Positions 7,633-16,274 of a stretch of DNA of 64,000 bases are shown piece by piece (within the stretch, counting starts at the first letter, position 1; each line of letters opens with the position of its first letter). Under the pieces are notes generated by a model, which saw nothing but the letters and a program-made list of their open reading frames with translations, made no database searches and had not been told where the DNA came from. The translations under genes and the position numbers were made by a program. The DNA comes from Chryseobacterium paludis (lineage in GTDB: Bacteria > Bacteroidota > Bacteroidia > Flavobacteriales > Weeksellaceae). The stretch is from positions 3,571,001 through 3,635,000 of the forward strand of contig NZ_CP099966.1 in assembly GCF_025403485.1 (NCBI RefSeq), in the 5' to 3' direction.

Positions 7633-10179
7633 TTATTTAATATTTACAAGTACTTTTATTTTTCCGATTTCATTCTGATTGTAGTCCTGAAGTGCTTTTC
7701 CAATTACCTGTCCTACTTTTACTTTTTTAATATTAGCCTTCATAGCAACACCTGGTTTTGATGAGGTAACTAAAAGATCTCCTCTTTTTATTGCGCCACC
7801 ATCCAAGCAGACTTTCGTAGGAATTACACCGATAACACCCATGGGAACTTTATCAGAAATATCAGCATCTATATGTTCTTCGGTGAGTAGTACACCTGGT
7901 CTGGTAGCATAAACACCAGCAACCAGATTAGAATATGGTTTTGAAGATTTTTCTACAGTTCGGTCTGAGTTTGTTGAGATCGTTAAAACATCACCGGTTT
8001 CATAATCTGAAATATTTCCTTCTACATCGAAAACCTCAGCTAAATCCGCTCCTCCAGTTTGCGTTCCACCATTGAAAAATCCTCTTCCTGCTTTATTGAT
8101 ACGGGCTACATTAACGGAGGCACTTTGATATACGGAAATATTACCTGATGGTCCCTGATGATTAACAAGCAAGGCGGAGCCAGTGCCTGTAGTGGTTACA
8201 TGTACCACTGGTTGGCCATTAGCATTATTGAAGTTGGCAAAGCGACCAGCTTTACCGGTACCAAAATTGGGAATAAAGCCTGAGATGGCATTGCCTGTTC
8301 CGTCACACGATGCTTCAATACCGTCGCCAGTACCTCCTGCATTGGCGGTAATGCCATTTCCATTGCCTTCCGTAAGGGCTAACACAGCCGGACCATTCCC
8401 GCCAGCATTGGAGGAATAGAATAAACCACCGTATCCCCCGGTGCCTGATGAAAGACCATAGACGCCAGCAGTACCAAAGTTGGCAAATATAGAGTTCACT
8501 TCTCCTTTCACAGCTGGTGAAGTACCTGTAGTGCGATTTACCATAAAGTTACCTGCAATCCCATTCCCGACGGTTTTTACAGTTATTACATCATTTTCAT
8601 TGTCTTCATTAAAAATCTCAAACCTTCCGGCCCGTCCTGTTGCGAAAGTTGGAACCCATGCATATAAGGCATTCCCATTTCCATCAATATTGGTTTCAAC
8701 ACCATTACCGTCTTTACCTGCATTAGCGGTTATTGCATTTCCATTGCCGTCGGTTATTGCAACTAAGGCACGTCCGTTTCCTGCAACATTGGAAGCATAG
8801 AAAAGGCCTCCAAAACCACCCGTTCCCGAAGCTATACCAAAAATACCTGCAGCTCCGAAGTTGCCAAATATTGTATTTACTTCAGCTCTAACAGCTGCTG
8901 CCACACTATTCGTGTTATTGACAAGGAATGATGATGCATTTCCCTCAGTATTGTCAGGAATATTTCCATTTCCATTGGTTTCTACTTCAAGTGTATTAAC
9001 GAGATTGGTTTGATTCACGTTTTCGAATCGTCCTGCTCGTCCGGTGCTGGTATTAAGCCCTACTTGACCAAAGACACCAACTCCTGTTCCCGTAGTGTTT
9101 GTAGAGATAAATCCTCTTACGCCATATCCACCACCATCATTTCTTCCGACCACTGCTCCGGCGATATCACTGGTTGTTCTCCCCACAACAGCTTCTCCAT
9201 TTCCGTTATTGTCTCCAATAATACCTGCAGAAACCTGTTGGCTGGTTATGCCATGTACGGCAAATCCGCTTCCTGTGGTACTTAAGATTCCGGCACCGCT
9301 TCCAGAAGAAGAAACATTCACTACCGTTCCATTTCCTAAAGTTGAAACATTAAGAGCGTTATTGTTATTGGCATTATTTAATAAAGCAATATTAGCGGCG
9401 ATCCCATTGTTACTTGTTGCATTAAGACCTGTTCCTGTATTGCTGTTTGCATATACACCATATCCGGCTCCTGATGAGTTTCCATAAACCCCTAAACCAT
9501 TAGGAGTAACTCCGTATACTCCCCATCCGCTTCCGTTTTGACTGCCCCAGACACCAACTCCCAAACCACCTGTTCCGTTATTGATTCCGCGAACTCCTGA
9601 TGAAAACCCTCCAGGAGAAGTGCTGCTCACAATACCCCTCACTGAAGCAATACTTGAAGTCGTTGTATTGTTGATTCCTTCAACTGAAGTGCCGTCACCA
9701 TCATTTGTCAGTGAAAAAAGGGTAGCTGGGTTATTAACAGTTGCCGTATAAGGAAGGGTGAAGTTTCCACCACCCCCGCCTGCTGACTTTGCATACATAG
9801 CATATGGAACGCTAAGTAGCTGACTGGTTCCTGTTATTGTGTAGCTTGTTCCTCCAAGAGGATCCGTTTCTGTTTTTAAATAATAATTTCCTGTTGACCA
9901 GTTAATAGTGGCAAATGTTCCTGTGAGGACTGTTCCCGAACCTATTTCAAGGCTGATAAGGCCGTTTGCATTTGTATTTCCGGTTAATCTTTCGGAATAA
10001 ACGACCGGTCCTGCTGCAGAACCTTGTAAGACACTCACTCTTATGGCGATGCTTTGATTGATGAGCAGTTGTCCGGAAAGATTCCGCATAACTGCTTGAT
10101 AGCTCATTTTTTCGGGTACTTGTGCATAGGCTGAAAGACAGCCCAGCATAAGCCCTAGCATAAATAGAATTTTTTTCAT
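7633..10179 (-). CDS. Large secreted Gly/Asn-rich repeat protein, tail-fibre-like
   Basis: An 848-residue precursor with a signal peptide at 1-20. Residues 21-130 form a conserved Bacteroidota N-terminal module (KMSYQAVMRNLSGQLL, ending LLSVPYAMYAK). Residues 140-375 are Gly/Asn-rich with recurrent GVYG/GVRG/VVGR motifs, probably a beta-helical stalk. Three copies of a long repeat follow, beginning TGRAGRF at 379 and 514 and TGKAGRF at 641, with units of 135 and 127 residues and a third that is truncated. Residues 710-848 form a globular C-terminal domain (ADLAEVFDV, VPMGVIGVIP, GDLLVTSSKPGVAM). No T9SS sorting domain is visible. Function is unknown; the architecture resembles fibre or adhesin proteins. 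Middle gene of a three-gene operon with gaps of 4 and 6 bp. Confidence 0.85.
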   Translation of the reverse strand: MKKILFMLGLMLGCLSAYAQVPEKMSYQAVMRNLSGQLLINQSIAIRVSVLQGSAAGPVVYSERLTGNTNANGLISLEIGSGTVLTGTFATINWSTGNYYLKTETDPLGGTSYTITGTSQLLSVPYAMYAKSAGGGGGNFTLPYTATVNNPATLFSLTNDGDGTSVEGINNTTTSSIASVRGIVSSTSPGGFSSGVRGINNGTGGLGVGVWGSQNGSGWGVYGVTPNGLGVYGNSSGAGYGVYANSNTGTGLNATSNNGIAANIALLNNANNNNALNVSTLGNGTVVNVSSSGSGAGILSTTGSGFAVHGITSQQVSAGIIGDNNGNGEAVVGRTTSDIAGAVVGRNDGGGYGVRGFISTNTTGTGVGVFGQVGLNTSTGRAGRFENVNQTNLVNTLEVETNGNGNIPDNTEGNASSFLVNNTNSVAAAVRAEVNTIFGNFGAAGIFGIASGTGGFGGLFYASNVAGNGRALVAITDGNGNAITANAGKDGNGVETNIDGNGNALYAWVPTFATGRAGRFEIFNEDNENDVITVKTVGNGIAGNFMVNRTTGTSPAVKGEVNSIFANFGTAGVYGLSSGTGGYGGLFYSSNAGGNGPAVLALTEGNGNGITANAGGTGDGIEASCDGTGNAISGFIPNFGTGKAGRFANFNNANGQPVVHVTTTGTGSALLVNHQGPSGNISVYQSASVNVARINKAGRGFFNGGTQTGGADLAEVFDVEGNISDYETGDVLTISTNSDRTVEKSSKPYSNLVAGVYATRPGVLLTEEHIDADISDKVPMGVIGVIPTKVCLDGGAIKRGDLLVTSSKPGVAMKANIKKVKVGQVIGKALQDYNQNEIGKIKVLVNIK

Positions 10180-10183
10180 GGTG

Positions 10184-10663
10184 TTATTTTTTTATGATTT
10201 TGAACGTTTTGATGTTTTTACCTTCTTGATTTATTCGGATCAGATACATCGCAGAAGGAAGTGAAGAAAAGTTGAATTCAGATTTTGATTGAGTTATCTT
10301 ATCCTTTTTGATCAATTTACCTTGGGCATCAAATAATTGATAATCTGAGTTTTTGTAACTGTTTACAGTAAAATCCAGATATAAATTGTCTTTGAATGGA
10401 TTAGGGTAAAGTAAAATGCCGTCTTCTTCGGTTGTTGTTTCATGAGCAGAAAGAGTTGTTACTTCAAAGGCTTGTTGTACACCTTCCATAACTTGTGAGC
10501 CACTTCCCTTTGAGAGGTAAGTGATTTGCCCTACACTATAAGAAACAGAGCCGTTACCTCCTGAGACACTCGTTCCCGTAGCCAGAACAGCTGACTGAGC
10601 GTGCAGATGTCCGGATACGATAAACAGAATGAAAAAGAAGCCGAAAATAGATGTTCTTTTCAT
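10184..10663 (-). CDS. Small T9SS-sorted protein, first gene of repeat-protein operon
   Basis: A 159-residue precursor with a signal peptide (1-23, ending HLHAQ). A short strand-rich segment (VSGGNGSVSYSVGQITYL) is often seen immediately before T9SS sorting domains. Residues 82-159 are a type A sorting domain (ILLYPNPFKDNLYLDF, LPSAMYLIRI, terminal TFKIIKK). The mature part has little besides the sorting region, so it may serve as a surface anchor or partner for the large repeat protein encoded 4 bp downstream; that is an inference. A LytTR regulator gene lies 163 bp upstream. Confidence 0.85.
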   Translation of the reverse strand: MKRTSIFGFFFILFIVSGHLHAQSAVLATGTSVSGGNGSVSYSVGQITYLSKGSGSQVMEGVQQAFEVTTLSAHETTTEEDGILLYPNPFKDNLYLDFTVNSYKNSDYQLFDAQGKLIKKDKITQSKSEFNFSSLPSAMYLIRINQEGKNIKTFKIIKK

Positions 10664-10753
10664 GTGATTTTTTGGTTATTAGTTAATGATAATAAGTAAG
10701 AGTTTGTGGAATATTAAAATTACCACATATTTGAGGCTGATATTTGGAAAATA

Positions 10754-10782
10754 GATAAACGACAGGAAAAATCGACGAATGA
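10754..10782 (-). promoter_or_regulatory. Possible paired LytTR binding sites
   Basis: GATAAACGA (10754-10762) and GACGAATGA (10774-10782) are 9-bp direct repeats, identical at six positions and differing only by transitions, spaced 20 bp start to start. On the minus strand they read TCGTTTATC and TCATTCGTC. LytTR-domain regulators typically bind pairs of 9-bp direct repeats about two helical turns apart. The sites lie between the LytTR gene and the operon it may control. Weak on sequence alone. Confidence 0.3.
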
Positions 10783-10826
10783 CCAGTTTATTAAAATAGT
10801 TGAGATTGTGGAGTTATTGTTTGATC

Positions 10827-11540
10827 TCAGCCGGGCATATTGAAAAATGCCAGGTTGTCTTTATAAGTTCTTCCGATTGGAAGTTTGATGTGATTAACGA
10901 GTTCTACTTCGTGTGCTGTTTTACTTCGGATGAGGTATTTGGGGACAGCATAACTGCGGTGTATTCTTACAAAAGAATCAAAATAATTTTGGTGAAGAAG
11001 ATTGCCAATAGAATCCAGAATACAGTGCTTTTTTTCGGAAGTTATGATTCTGGTGTAATCTTTTAATGCTTCAAGATAAAGGATATCTGTGATTTTTATT
11101 TGAAGAATTGTACTTCCTTCTTTTATTTTAATATTATTTTCACCTAGCAAGATATCAAGACACTCACTCTTTTCCTTCATTTCAAGGAAATCAAAGAGCT
11201 TTAACATGGATTGATGGAATCGTTCTGTTTTCAGGGGTTTCTTAATGAAATCTAAAATGTCCAGTTCAAAAGCTTCAATAGCGAATTCAGGATGTGAACT
11301 TATAAAAATACAGATCGGGATTTTGTGGGCTAGTTTGCTAAATTCCATTCCATTCATACCAGGCAGATTGGTATCAATAAATAAAACATCAATAGGAAGG
11401 TCAAGGTAGGGAATAGCTTTTTCTGCGGAATCAAGAGAAGCAACAATTTCAATACACTCATATTGATTAATATGATGATGAAGAACCAGTCTGTCCAGTT
11501 CATTATTATCAATAACCATACATTTAATATTGGTAATCAT
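10827..11540 (-). CDS. LytTR-family response regulator (orphan)
   Basis: A 237-residue two-domain regulator. Residues 5-120 are a receiver domain with acidic residues DNNELD at 11-16, phospho-acceptor Asp56 in LFIDTNLPGMNG, Ser81/82 as switch residues, and the conserved Lys-Pro (KKP, 100-102). Residues 135-235 are a LytTR DNA-binding domain (DILYLEALKDYTRI, SFVRIHRSYAVP). No histidine kinase gene adjoins it, so the partner LytS-type kinase must be elsewhere. It is encoded upstream of, and in the same direction as, the repeat-protein operon, which suggests that operon as a target. Confidence 0.88.
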   Translation of the reverse strand: MITNIKCMVIDNNELDRLVLHHHINQYECIEIVASLDSAEKAIPYLDLPIDVLFIDTNLPGMNGMEFSKLAHKIPICIFISSHPEFAIEAFELDILDFIKKPLKTERFHQSMLKLFDFLEMKEKSECLDILLGENNIKIKEGSTILQIKITDILYLEALKDYTRIITSEKKHCILDSIGNLLHQNYFDSFVRIHRSYAVPKYLIRSKTAHEVELVNHIKLPIGRTYKDNLAFFNMPG

Positions 11541-11733
11541 GATTCTCTGGATGTTGTTAGTTTTTTAAATTTTAAAGTATTAAAACAATAAAATTGTTCT
11601 ATAAAGTTATTAAAATAATATAATTTAATGTTGTTTTAAATTAAATTTAACATTAAGATTTTTATATTTTAAATAAAGTAAGTAGTTTCCAGAGCGAATT
11701 ATCACTAATAAGATGAATGTAGCTAAAAGTGGA

Positions 11734-11755
11734 GTTATATAATTGTTATATAATT
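11734..11755. repeat. Perfect tandem 11-bp repeat
   Basis: GTTATATAATT occurs twice head to tail, so the period is close to one helical turn. It lies about 195 bp upstream of the LytTR regulator start, in the gap before the monooxygenase stop codon. It could be a protein-binding pair or chance in AT-rich DNA. Confidence 0.6.
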
Positions 11756-11782
11756 AAGGATAAGAAAAGAGGGTAGGGCAAG

Positions 11783-12802
11783 TTATTTAATGTTGTTAAT
11801 GATCCATTCAAAATTTCTGAATCGAGAATTTTTATCATAAATATTACTTAGGATTATCATGTTGTTGGTTTTATAAAATGCTGCAATATCAGAAAGTTGC
11901 TTTCCGATAGTCTCTGGTGTGGCAATGATTATATTTTTTAAACCTTGTTGAAAATCATTTTTGCCTTCTTCTCTCGAAATTTTTTCTTCTACCTCATCTG
12001 GATGTAAAAGGGGCGTTGGTGCTAATCCCCGACGTGCCTCTAAAAACTGGTAAACCATTGAATAGGCATTTCTTTTTGCTGTTTCATAGTCTTCAGCTAC
12101 TGAAACTGAAAGAGCAATTTGTAAACGAGGCGTTGATGTTATAAGGTTAGGTTGAAACTCGTTTTTATAAATGTTAGTGCTTTCATTTCTTTGTTCATTT
12201 ACTAAAAAATGAGAATATGAATAACCTAGTCCATTTTTTGCTGCTTCTTTTGCTGAATTGTTGCCCGATCCTAACCACCAGACTTCAGGTTTGTGATGAA
12301 GATTTTGTGGTTGTGCTATTAAGTCTCCATAACGCTCCTGAGTTGGGGTAATATCCTCGGACAGATATGCGACGATATCCTGTAGTTTTTCACTAATTGT
12401 AGTTACGGTTGGAAGTTTATCACCATTCAATGCAAGCGACGACATTTTAAGTCCACCCGGAGCCTTTCCTAATCCTAATATAAAGCGTCCCGGAAAGATA
12501 GAAGCCAATAGTTTTGTTATCTCAGATACTTTATAAGCTGAGTAATTGCGAAGCATAATACCAGCAGTACCTACTTTTATATGTTGTGTCTTTCCCAAGA
12601 TGACGGCAGCTAGAATTTCTGGGCTTGAACTGGCATAAGCCATTACACCGTGATGTTCTGAAAATAAAATACTTTCATATCCTAATTGTTCTACCCATTG
12701 TGCCAATTCAATACTGTTATCGAGAGCTTCCTGAGGGTGTTTTCCGGCAATAACAGGGGATTGTTCCAGGACACTCAGTTTAATCGTTTGTTCTTCCGTC
12801 AT
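11783..12802 (-). CDS. LLM-class flavin-dependent oxidoreductase
   Basis: A 339-residue luciferase-like (beta/alpha)8-barrel protein. Characteristic segments are LSVLEQSPVIAG at the start (the common form of this MsnO8-type subgroup), EHHGVMAYASSSPEIL (residues 49-64, with the His-rich flavin-pocket region), IKVGTAGIMLRNYSAYKVSE, and GRFILGLGKAPG. Members use reduced flavin and O2 to oxidise organic substrates; the substrate here is unknown. The gene stands alone, with AT-rich gaps on both sides and no clear promoter or terminator. Confidence 0.88.
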   Translation of the reverse strand: MTEEQTIKLSVLEQSPVIAGKHPQEALDNSIELAQWVEQLGYESILFSEHHGVMAYASSSPEILAAVILGKTQHIKVGTAGIMLRNYSAYKVSEITKLLASIFPGRFILGLGKAPGGLKMSSLALNGDKLPTVTTISEKLQDIVAYLSEDITPTQERYGDLIAQPQNLHHKPEVWWLGSGNNSAKEAAKNGLGYSYSHFLVNEQRNESTNIYKNEFQPNLITSTPRLQIALSVSVAEDYETAKRNAYSMVYQFLEARRGLAPTPLLHPDEVEEKISREEGKNDFQQGLKNIIIATPETIGKQLSDIAAFYKTNNMIILSNIYDKNSRFRNFEWIINNIK

Positions 12803-13099
12803 ATAGATTGGTTTTTAAAAACAATATTTAATCATTCAATATAATAAATAAATTCTTTTGGCTTTTAATAATCATTCACTTAGTGTCATAACTCAAGGGG
12901 ATCGTTGGTGTTTTTACCAGTTATTTAATTTTAGTGTTTAGAAAATAAAAAACGGGTTAATCTAATTGGTAATTTTCTACAAATCGGTATTATTATAAAC
13001 TTAAATTAACATTAAAATTTCTCATTGTCCAAAAAATCATTTTGTTTTTTATTCTTAAAAATGTTATCTTGTAAAGCTCACAAACATAGATAGAACTTA
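12803..13099. other. Intergenic gap between divergent genes
   Basis: No ORF, RNA or strong hairpin is seen between the monooxygenase and hflX genes. The segment is AT-rich. TTATCTTG near 13064 is one base short of a canonical -7 box for hflX. Confidence 0.4.
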
Positions 13100-14329
13100 A
13101 TGCTAGAAAAGAAAGAACATAATTACGAGAAAGCAGTTTTAGTAGGTGTTATTACTCAGAATCAGGATGAAGAAAAGCTGGTAGAGTATATGGATGAACT
13201 GGAGTTTTTAGCTTTCACGGCAGGAGCCACAGTAGAAAAACGCTTCACTCAAAAATTAACGCAGCCAGATTCCAAGACCTTTATTGGAAGTGGAAAAGCA
13301 CTTGAAATAAAAGAATACGTAAAAGAAAACGAGATAGGGACTGTAATTTTCGATGATGAACTCTCTCCTTCGCAGCTTAAAAACCTGGAAAGAGAAATGG
13401 AAATTAAAATTTTGGACCGTACCAATCTTATTCTTGATATTTTTGCACAACGAGCGCAAACTTCGTATGCAAGAACTCAGGTAGAATTGGCACAATATCA
13501 ATATCTCTTACCGAGACTGACAAGAATGTGGACCCACTTGGAACGTCAGAAAGGGGGAATAGGAATGAGAGGTCCGGGGGAAACAGAAATTGAGACCGAC
13601 CGTCGTATTATCCGTGACAGAATTTCATTGTTGAAAGATAAATTAAAGACCATTGATAAGCAAATGGCTACTCAGCGAAACAATCGTGGGAAAGTAGTTC
13701 GTGCCGCTTTGGTGGGGTATACCAATGTTGGAAAATCTACTTTAATGAATGCGCTTTCAAAATCTGAAGTTTTCGCTGAGAATAAATTATTTGCGACTTT
13801 AGATACGACAGTGCGAAAGGTTGTTATTGGAAACTTGCCGTTTCTGCTAACCGATACGGTAGGGTTTATCAGAAAACTGCCAACTCAACTGGTAGAATCT
13901 TTTAAATCTACATTAGATGAGGTTCGTGAAGCTGACTTGCTTATTCACGTCGTGGATATTTCTCACGAAAGTTTTGAAGATCATATAGAATCTGTTAATC
14001 ATATTTTGATGGAAATCAATGCTCATCAGAAACCAATGATCATGGTTTTCAATAAAATTGATGACTTCAGTTATGAGAAAAAAGATGAGGATGATTTAAC
14101 GCCAACCACAAAAAAGAATATTTCTCTTGAGGAGTGGAAAAAAACCTGGATGGCAAGATCTAAATATCCTACCGTATTTATTTCTGCTTTAAGTAAAGAA
14201 AACTTTCCAGAAATGAAGAAAATGATCTATGATGAGGTAATGAAAATTCATATCTCGAGATTTCCTTATAACGATTTCCTTTTCGAATATTTTGAAAATG
14301 ATGAGGAAGAAGAAGAAAATAACGATTAA
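13100..14329 (+). CDS. hflX: GTPase HflX
   Basis: A 409-residue ribosome-associated GTPase that rescues or splits stalled 70S ribosomes. Residues 1-195 form the HflX-specific nucleotide-binding and helical region, with GSGKALEIKEYV, a DRTNLILDIFAQRA helix at about 106-119, and the glycine-rich GGIGMRGPGETEIETDRR (152-169). Residues 200-370 are the Ras-like G domain: P-loop GYTNVGKST (206-214), switch and DTVGFI, and NKID for guanine recognition. The tail is acidic. The stop codon overlaps the next start by 1 nt (TAATG), so the DUF4919 gene is co-transcribed. Confidence 0.95.
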   Translation: MLEKKEHNYEKAVLVGVITQNQDEEKLVEYMDELEFLAFTAGATVEKRFTQKLTQPDSKTFIGSGKALEIKEYVKENEIGTVIFDDELSPSQLKNLEREMEIKILDRTNLILDIFAQRAQTSYARTQVELAQYQYLLPRLTRMWTHLERQKGGIGMRGPGETEIETDRRIIRDRISLLKDKLKTIDKQMATQRNNRGKVVRAALVGYTNVGKSTLMNALSKSEVFAENKLFATLDTTVRKVVIGNLPFLLTDTVGFIRKLPTQLVESFKSTLDEVREADLLIHVVDISHESFEDHIESVNHILMEINAHQKPMIMVFNKIDDFSYEKKDEDDLTPTTKKNISLEEWKKTWMARSKYPTVFISALSKENFPEMKKMIYDEVMKIHISRFPYNDFLFEYFENDEEEEENND

Positions 14330-14958
14330 TGAAATATTACTTTTTCCTTCTGTTTCTATGTATCTCGATTTCTGGCTTTAGTCAAAAATCCAAGATCGAT
14401 TTTAAGAGTATTGAAAAGAATCTTAAAAACTCTGAGTCGCCATACAGTTATGATAGACTTATTTTCAAATATAAAGGGATACCAAAATCATTGGATAGCA
14501 TAGAAGCTCAACATTTGTACTATGGTAGAAATTTTGAAACAAATAAGCTAACTACTTCGGATGAAGATTTTAAAAGTCTGGCCGAAGCGTTTAAGAATAG
14601 CAATTTTGATGAGTGTATACGATTAGGAAAGATTTTATATGGTAAAGATCCTACAAATCTTGATGTGTTGTTAATTTTGCTCAGAGCATATGACAACAAA
14701 AAAGATATAAGCAATTTTACCCATCATTTGTCACAGCTTCGATTGCTTGCTGATGCAATAAAAAATTCCGGGGACGGAAAATCAGAGAAAACAGCCTATA
14801 ATGTTAACTCTGTGGGCGATGAATATATTTTTCTGAATATTCTAAATCTGGGAGAAGGATATACAAGAAGTTCAAAAACAATGAAGGACGGGGTTATCGA
14901 CGTATGGGAAAAAGAGAATAACAAAATATATATCAAAGTCCTTTATTTAGGCTTTTAA
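14329..14958 (+). CDS. DUF4919-like exported protein
   Basis: A 209-residue precursor with a signal peptide (residues 1-18, ending SGFSQ). The sequence fits the DUF4919 pattern of Bacteroidota exported proteins: DRLIFKYKGIPKSLDSIEAQHLYYG early, a central TPR-like helical part (ECIRLGKILYGKDPTNLDVL), and a C-terminal GDEYIFLNILNLGEGYTRSS segment. It is probably periplasmic and its function is unknown. It is translationally coupled to hflX by a TAATG overlap, but no functional link is known. Confidence 0.75.
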   Translation: MKYYFFLLFLCISISGFSQKSKIDFKSIEKNLKNSESPYSYDRLIFKYKGIPKSLDSIEAQHLYYGRNFETNKLTTSDEDFKSLAEAFKNSNFDECIRLGKILYGKDPTNLDVLLILLRAYDNKKDISNFTHHLSQLRLLADAIKNSGDGKSEKTAYNVNSVGDEYIFLNILNLGEGYTRSSKTMKDGVIDVWEKENNKIYIKVLYLGF

Positions 14959-14974
14959 ATTTAAAAATAACTTA

Positions 14975-16261
14975 GTGGAATTATATTATTCATTTTCGGT
15001 GTTAATAGTTTTAGCATCCATATTCGCATATCTCAATTACAGATTTCTTAAGCTTCCGAGCACGATCGGAATTATGGTTATTGCCATTGTGGTTTCAATT
15101 TTCCTGGTTTTATTTGGTGAAACCGTATTACCTAGAACCTTTGGGCATCTTCATAAATTAATGAATAGTATTGATTTTACGGAAGTACTGATGGGTGCAA
15201 TGCTTAATTTTCTTTTGTTCGCCGGAGGAATACATATTAATATCAATGATCTGAAGGAACAATTTAGGCCGGTTCTTATCTTTTCAACAGCAGGAGTTGT
15301 TATCTCTACTTTTATAGTAGGTTTCGGAATGTTTTATCTTCTTCCTCTTGTAGGTATCAAACTTCCGTTTATCTATTGTTTGGTTTTCGGAGCCCTTATT
15401 TCTCCTACAGATCCGGTAGCAGTTCTCAGTATTTTAAAACAGGCAAAAGTATCAAAGTCTTTGGAAACAAAGGTGGCAGGAGAGTCTCTTTTTAATGATG
15501 GGATGGCTGTTGTTGTGTTTACTGTTGTTTTACAGCTGGCTGTTGGGAAAGAAGTGGATTTGGGAGTTGAGAGCATCGGGTTACTATTGATGAAAGAAGC
15601 CGGCGGAGGATTATTGCTGGGTGTTTTATTAGGCTGGATCACTTCCCGACTGATGCGTGAAGTGGATGATTATATTATTTCAGTATTAGTTACCCTTTCG
15701 GTTGTGATGGGAGGTTACCTTATTGCAAGGCAGATGCATATCTCTGGGCCGCTTACTATGGTAGCTGCAGGATTGTTTATGGGGAATTTTAATGTACGAT
15801 TCAAAATGAAATCCATTACCCAGGACTACCTTATTAAATTCTGGGAATTAATAGATGAGATATTAAATGCCGTACTATTCCTATTTATTGGTTTTGAGTT
15901 ACTAATGATCAAAGATTTGAATCATTTTATTATTCCAGGGCTTATTGCAATTCTAGTTGTTTTGATCGCAAGGTTTATTTCTATTTGGGGACCTTCGAAA
16001 TTTATGTCCTTCAGGACGCGGTTCAGTCCACAGACCATTAAGGTTTTATTTTGGGGTGGAATTCGCGGTGGGGTTTCCATTGCGTTGGCAATGTCTATTC
16101 CTAAAAGTGAATACAGTAATATTATTTTAAGCATTACTTATTGTGTAGTGGTATTCTCAATTATTGTTCAGGGGCTTACAATTGCTAAAGTTGCTAATCC
16201 TAAGAAGATTGCGAAAGAAGAACTGGAACAAGAAGGTGTTGCTTTAGATGAAACTACCTAA
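14975..16261 (+). CDS. CPA1-family Na+/H+ antiporter
   Basis: A 428-residue inner-membrane cation:proton antiporter with about 12 hydrophobic helices. Family motifs visible are a glycine-rich FAGGIHININDLKEQ, the ion-binding GALISPTDPVAVLSIL (around 142-157), GESLFNDGMAVVVF, and the FWGGIRGGVSIALAMSIP motif near 358-375. The apparent start is GTG at 14975, preceding MELYYSF, 16 bp after the DUF4919 stop. It probably maintains cytoplasmic pH and Na+ balance. It is likely part of the hflX transcript. Confidence 0.9.
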   Translation: MELYYSFSVLIVLASIFAYLNYRFLKLPSTIGIMVIAIVVSIFLVLFGETVLPRTFGHLHKLMNSIDFTEVLMGAMLNFLLFAGGIHININDLKEQFRPVLIFSTAGVVISTFIVGFGMFYLLPLVGIKLPFIYCLVFGALISPTDPVAVLSILKQAKVSKSLETKVAGESLFNDGMAVVVFTVVLQLAVGKEVDLGVESIGLLLMKEAGGGLLLGVLLGWITSRLMREVDDYIISVLVTLSVVMGGYLIARQMHISGPLTMVAAGLFMGNFNVRFKMKSITQDYLIKFWELIDEILNAVLFLFIGFELLMIKDLNHFIIPGLIAILVVLIARFISIWGPSKFMSFRTRFSPQTIKVLFWGGIRGGVSIALAMSIPKSEYSNIILSITYCVVVFSIIVQGLTIAKVANPKKIAKEELEQEGVALDETT

Positions 16262-16274
16262 TTAGTTGATTACG

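Noticed and set aside
9010..9487. Two plus-strand frames antisense to the large repeat protein
   Set aside because: They are Pro/Ser/Thr-rich shadows of a Gly/Asn repeat sequence and have no start context.
10800..11066. Plus-strand frame antisense to the LytTR regulator
   Set aside because: The opposite strand encodes a complete, recognisable LytTR domain here, and this frame has no domain or promoter.
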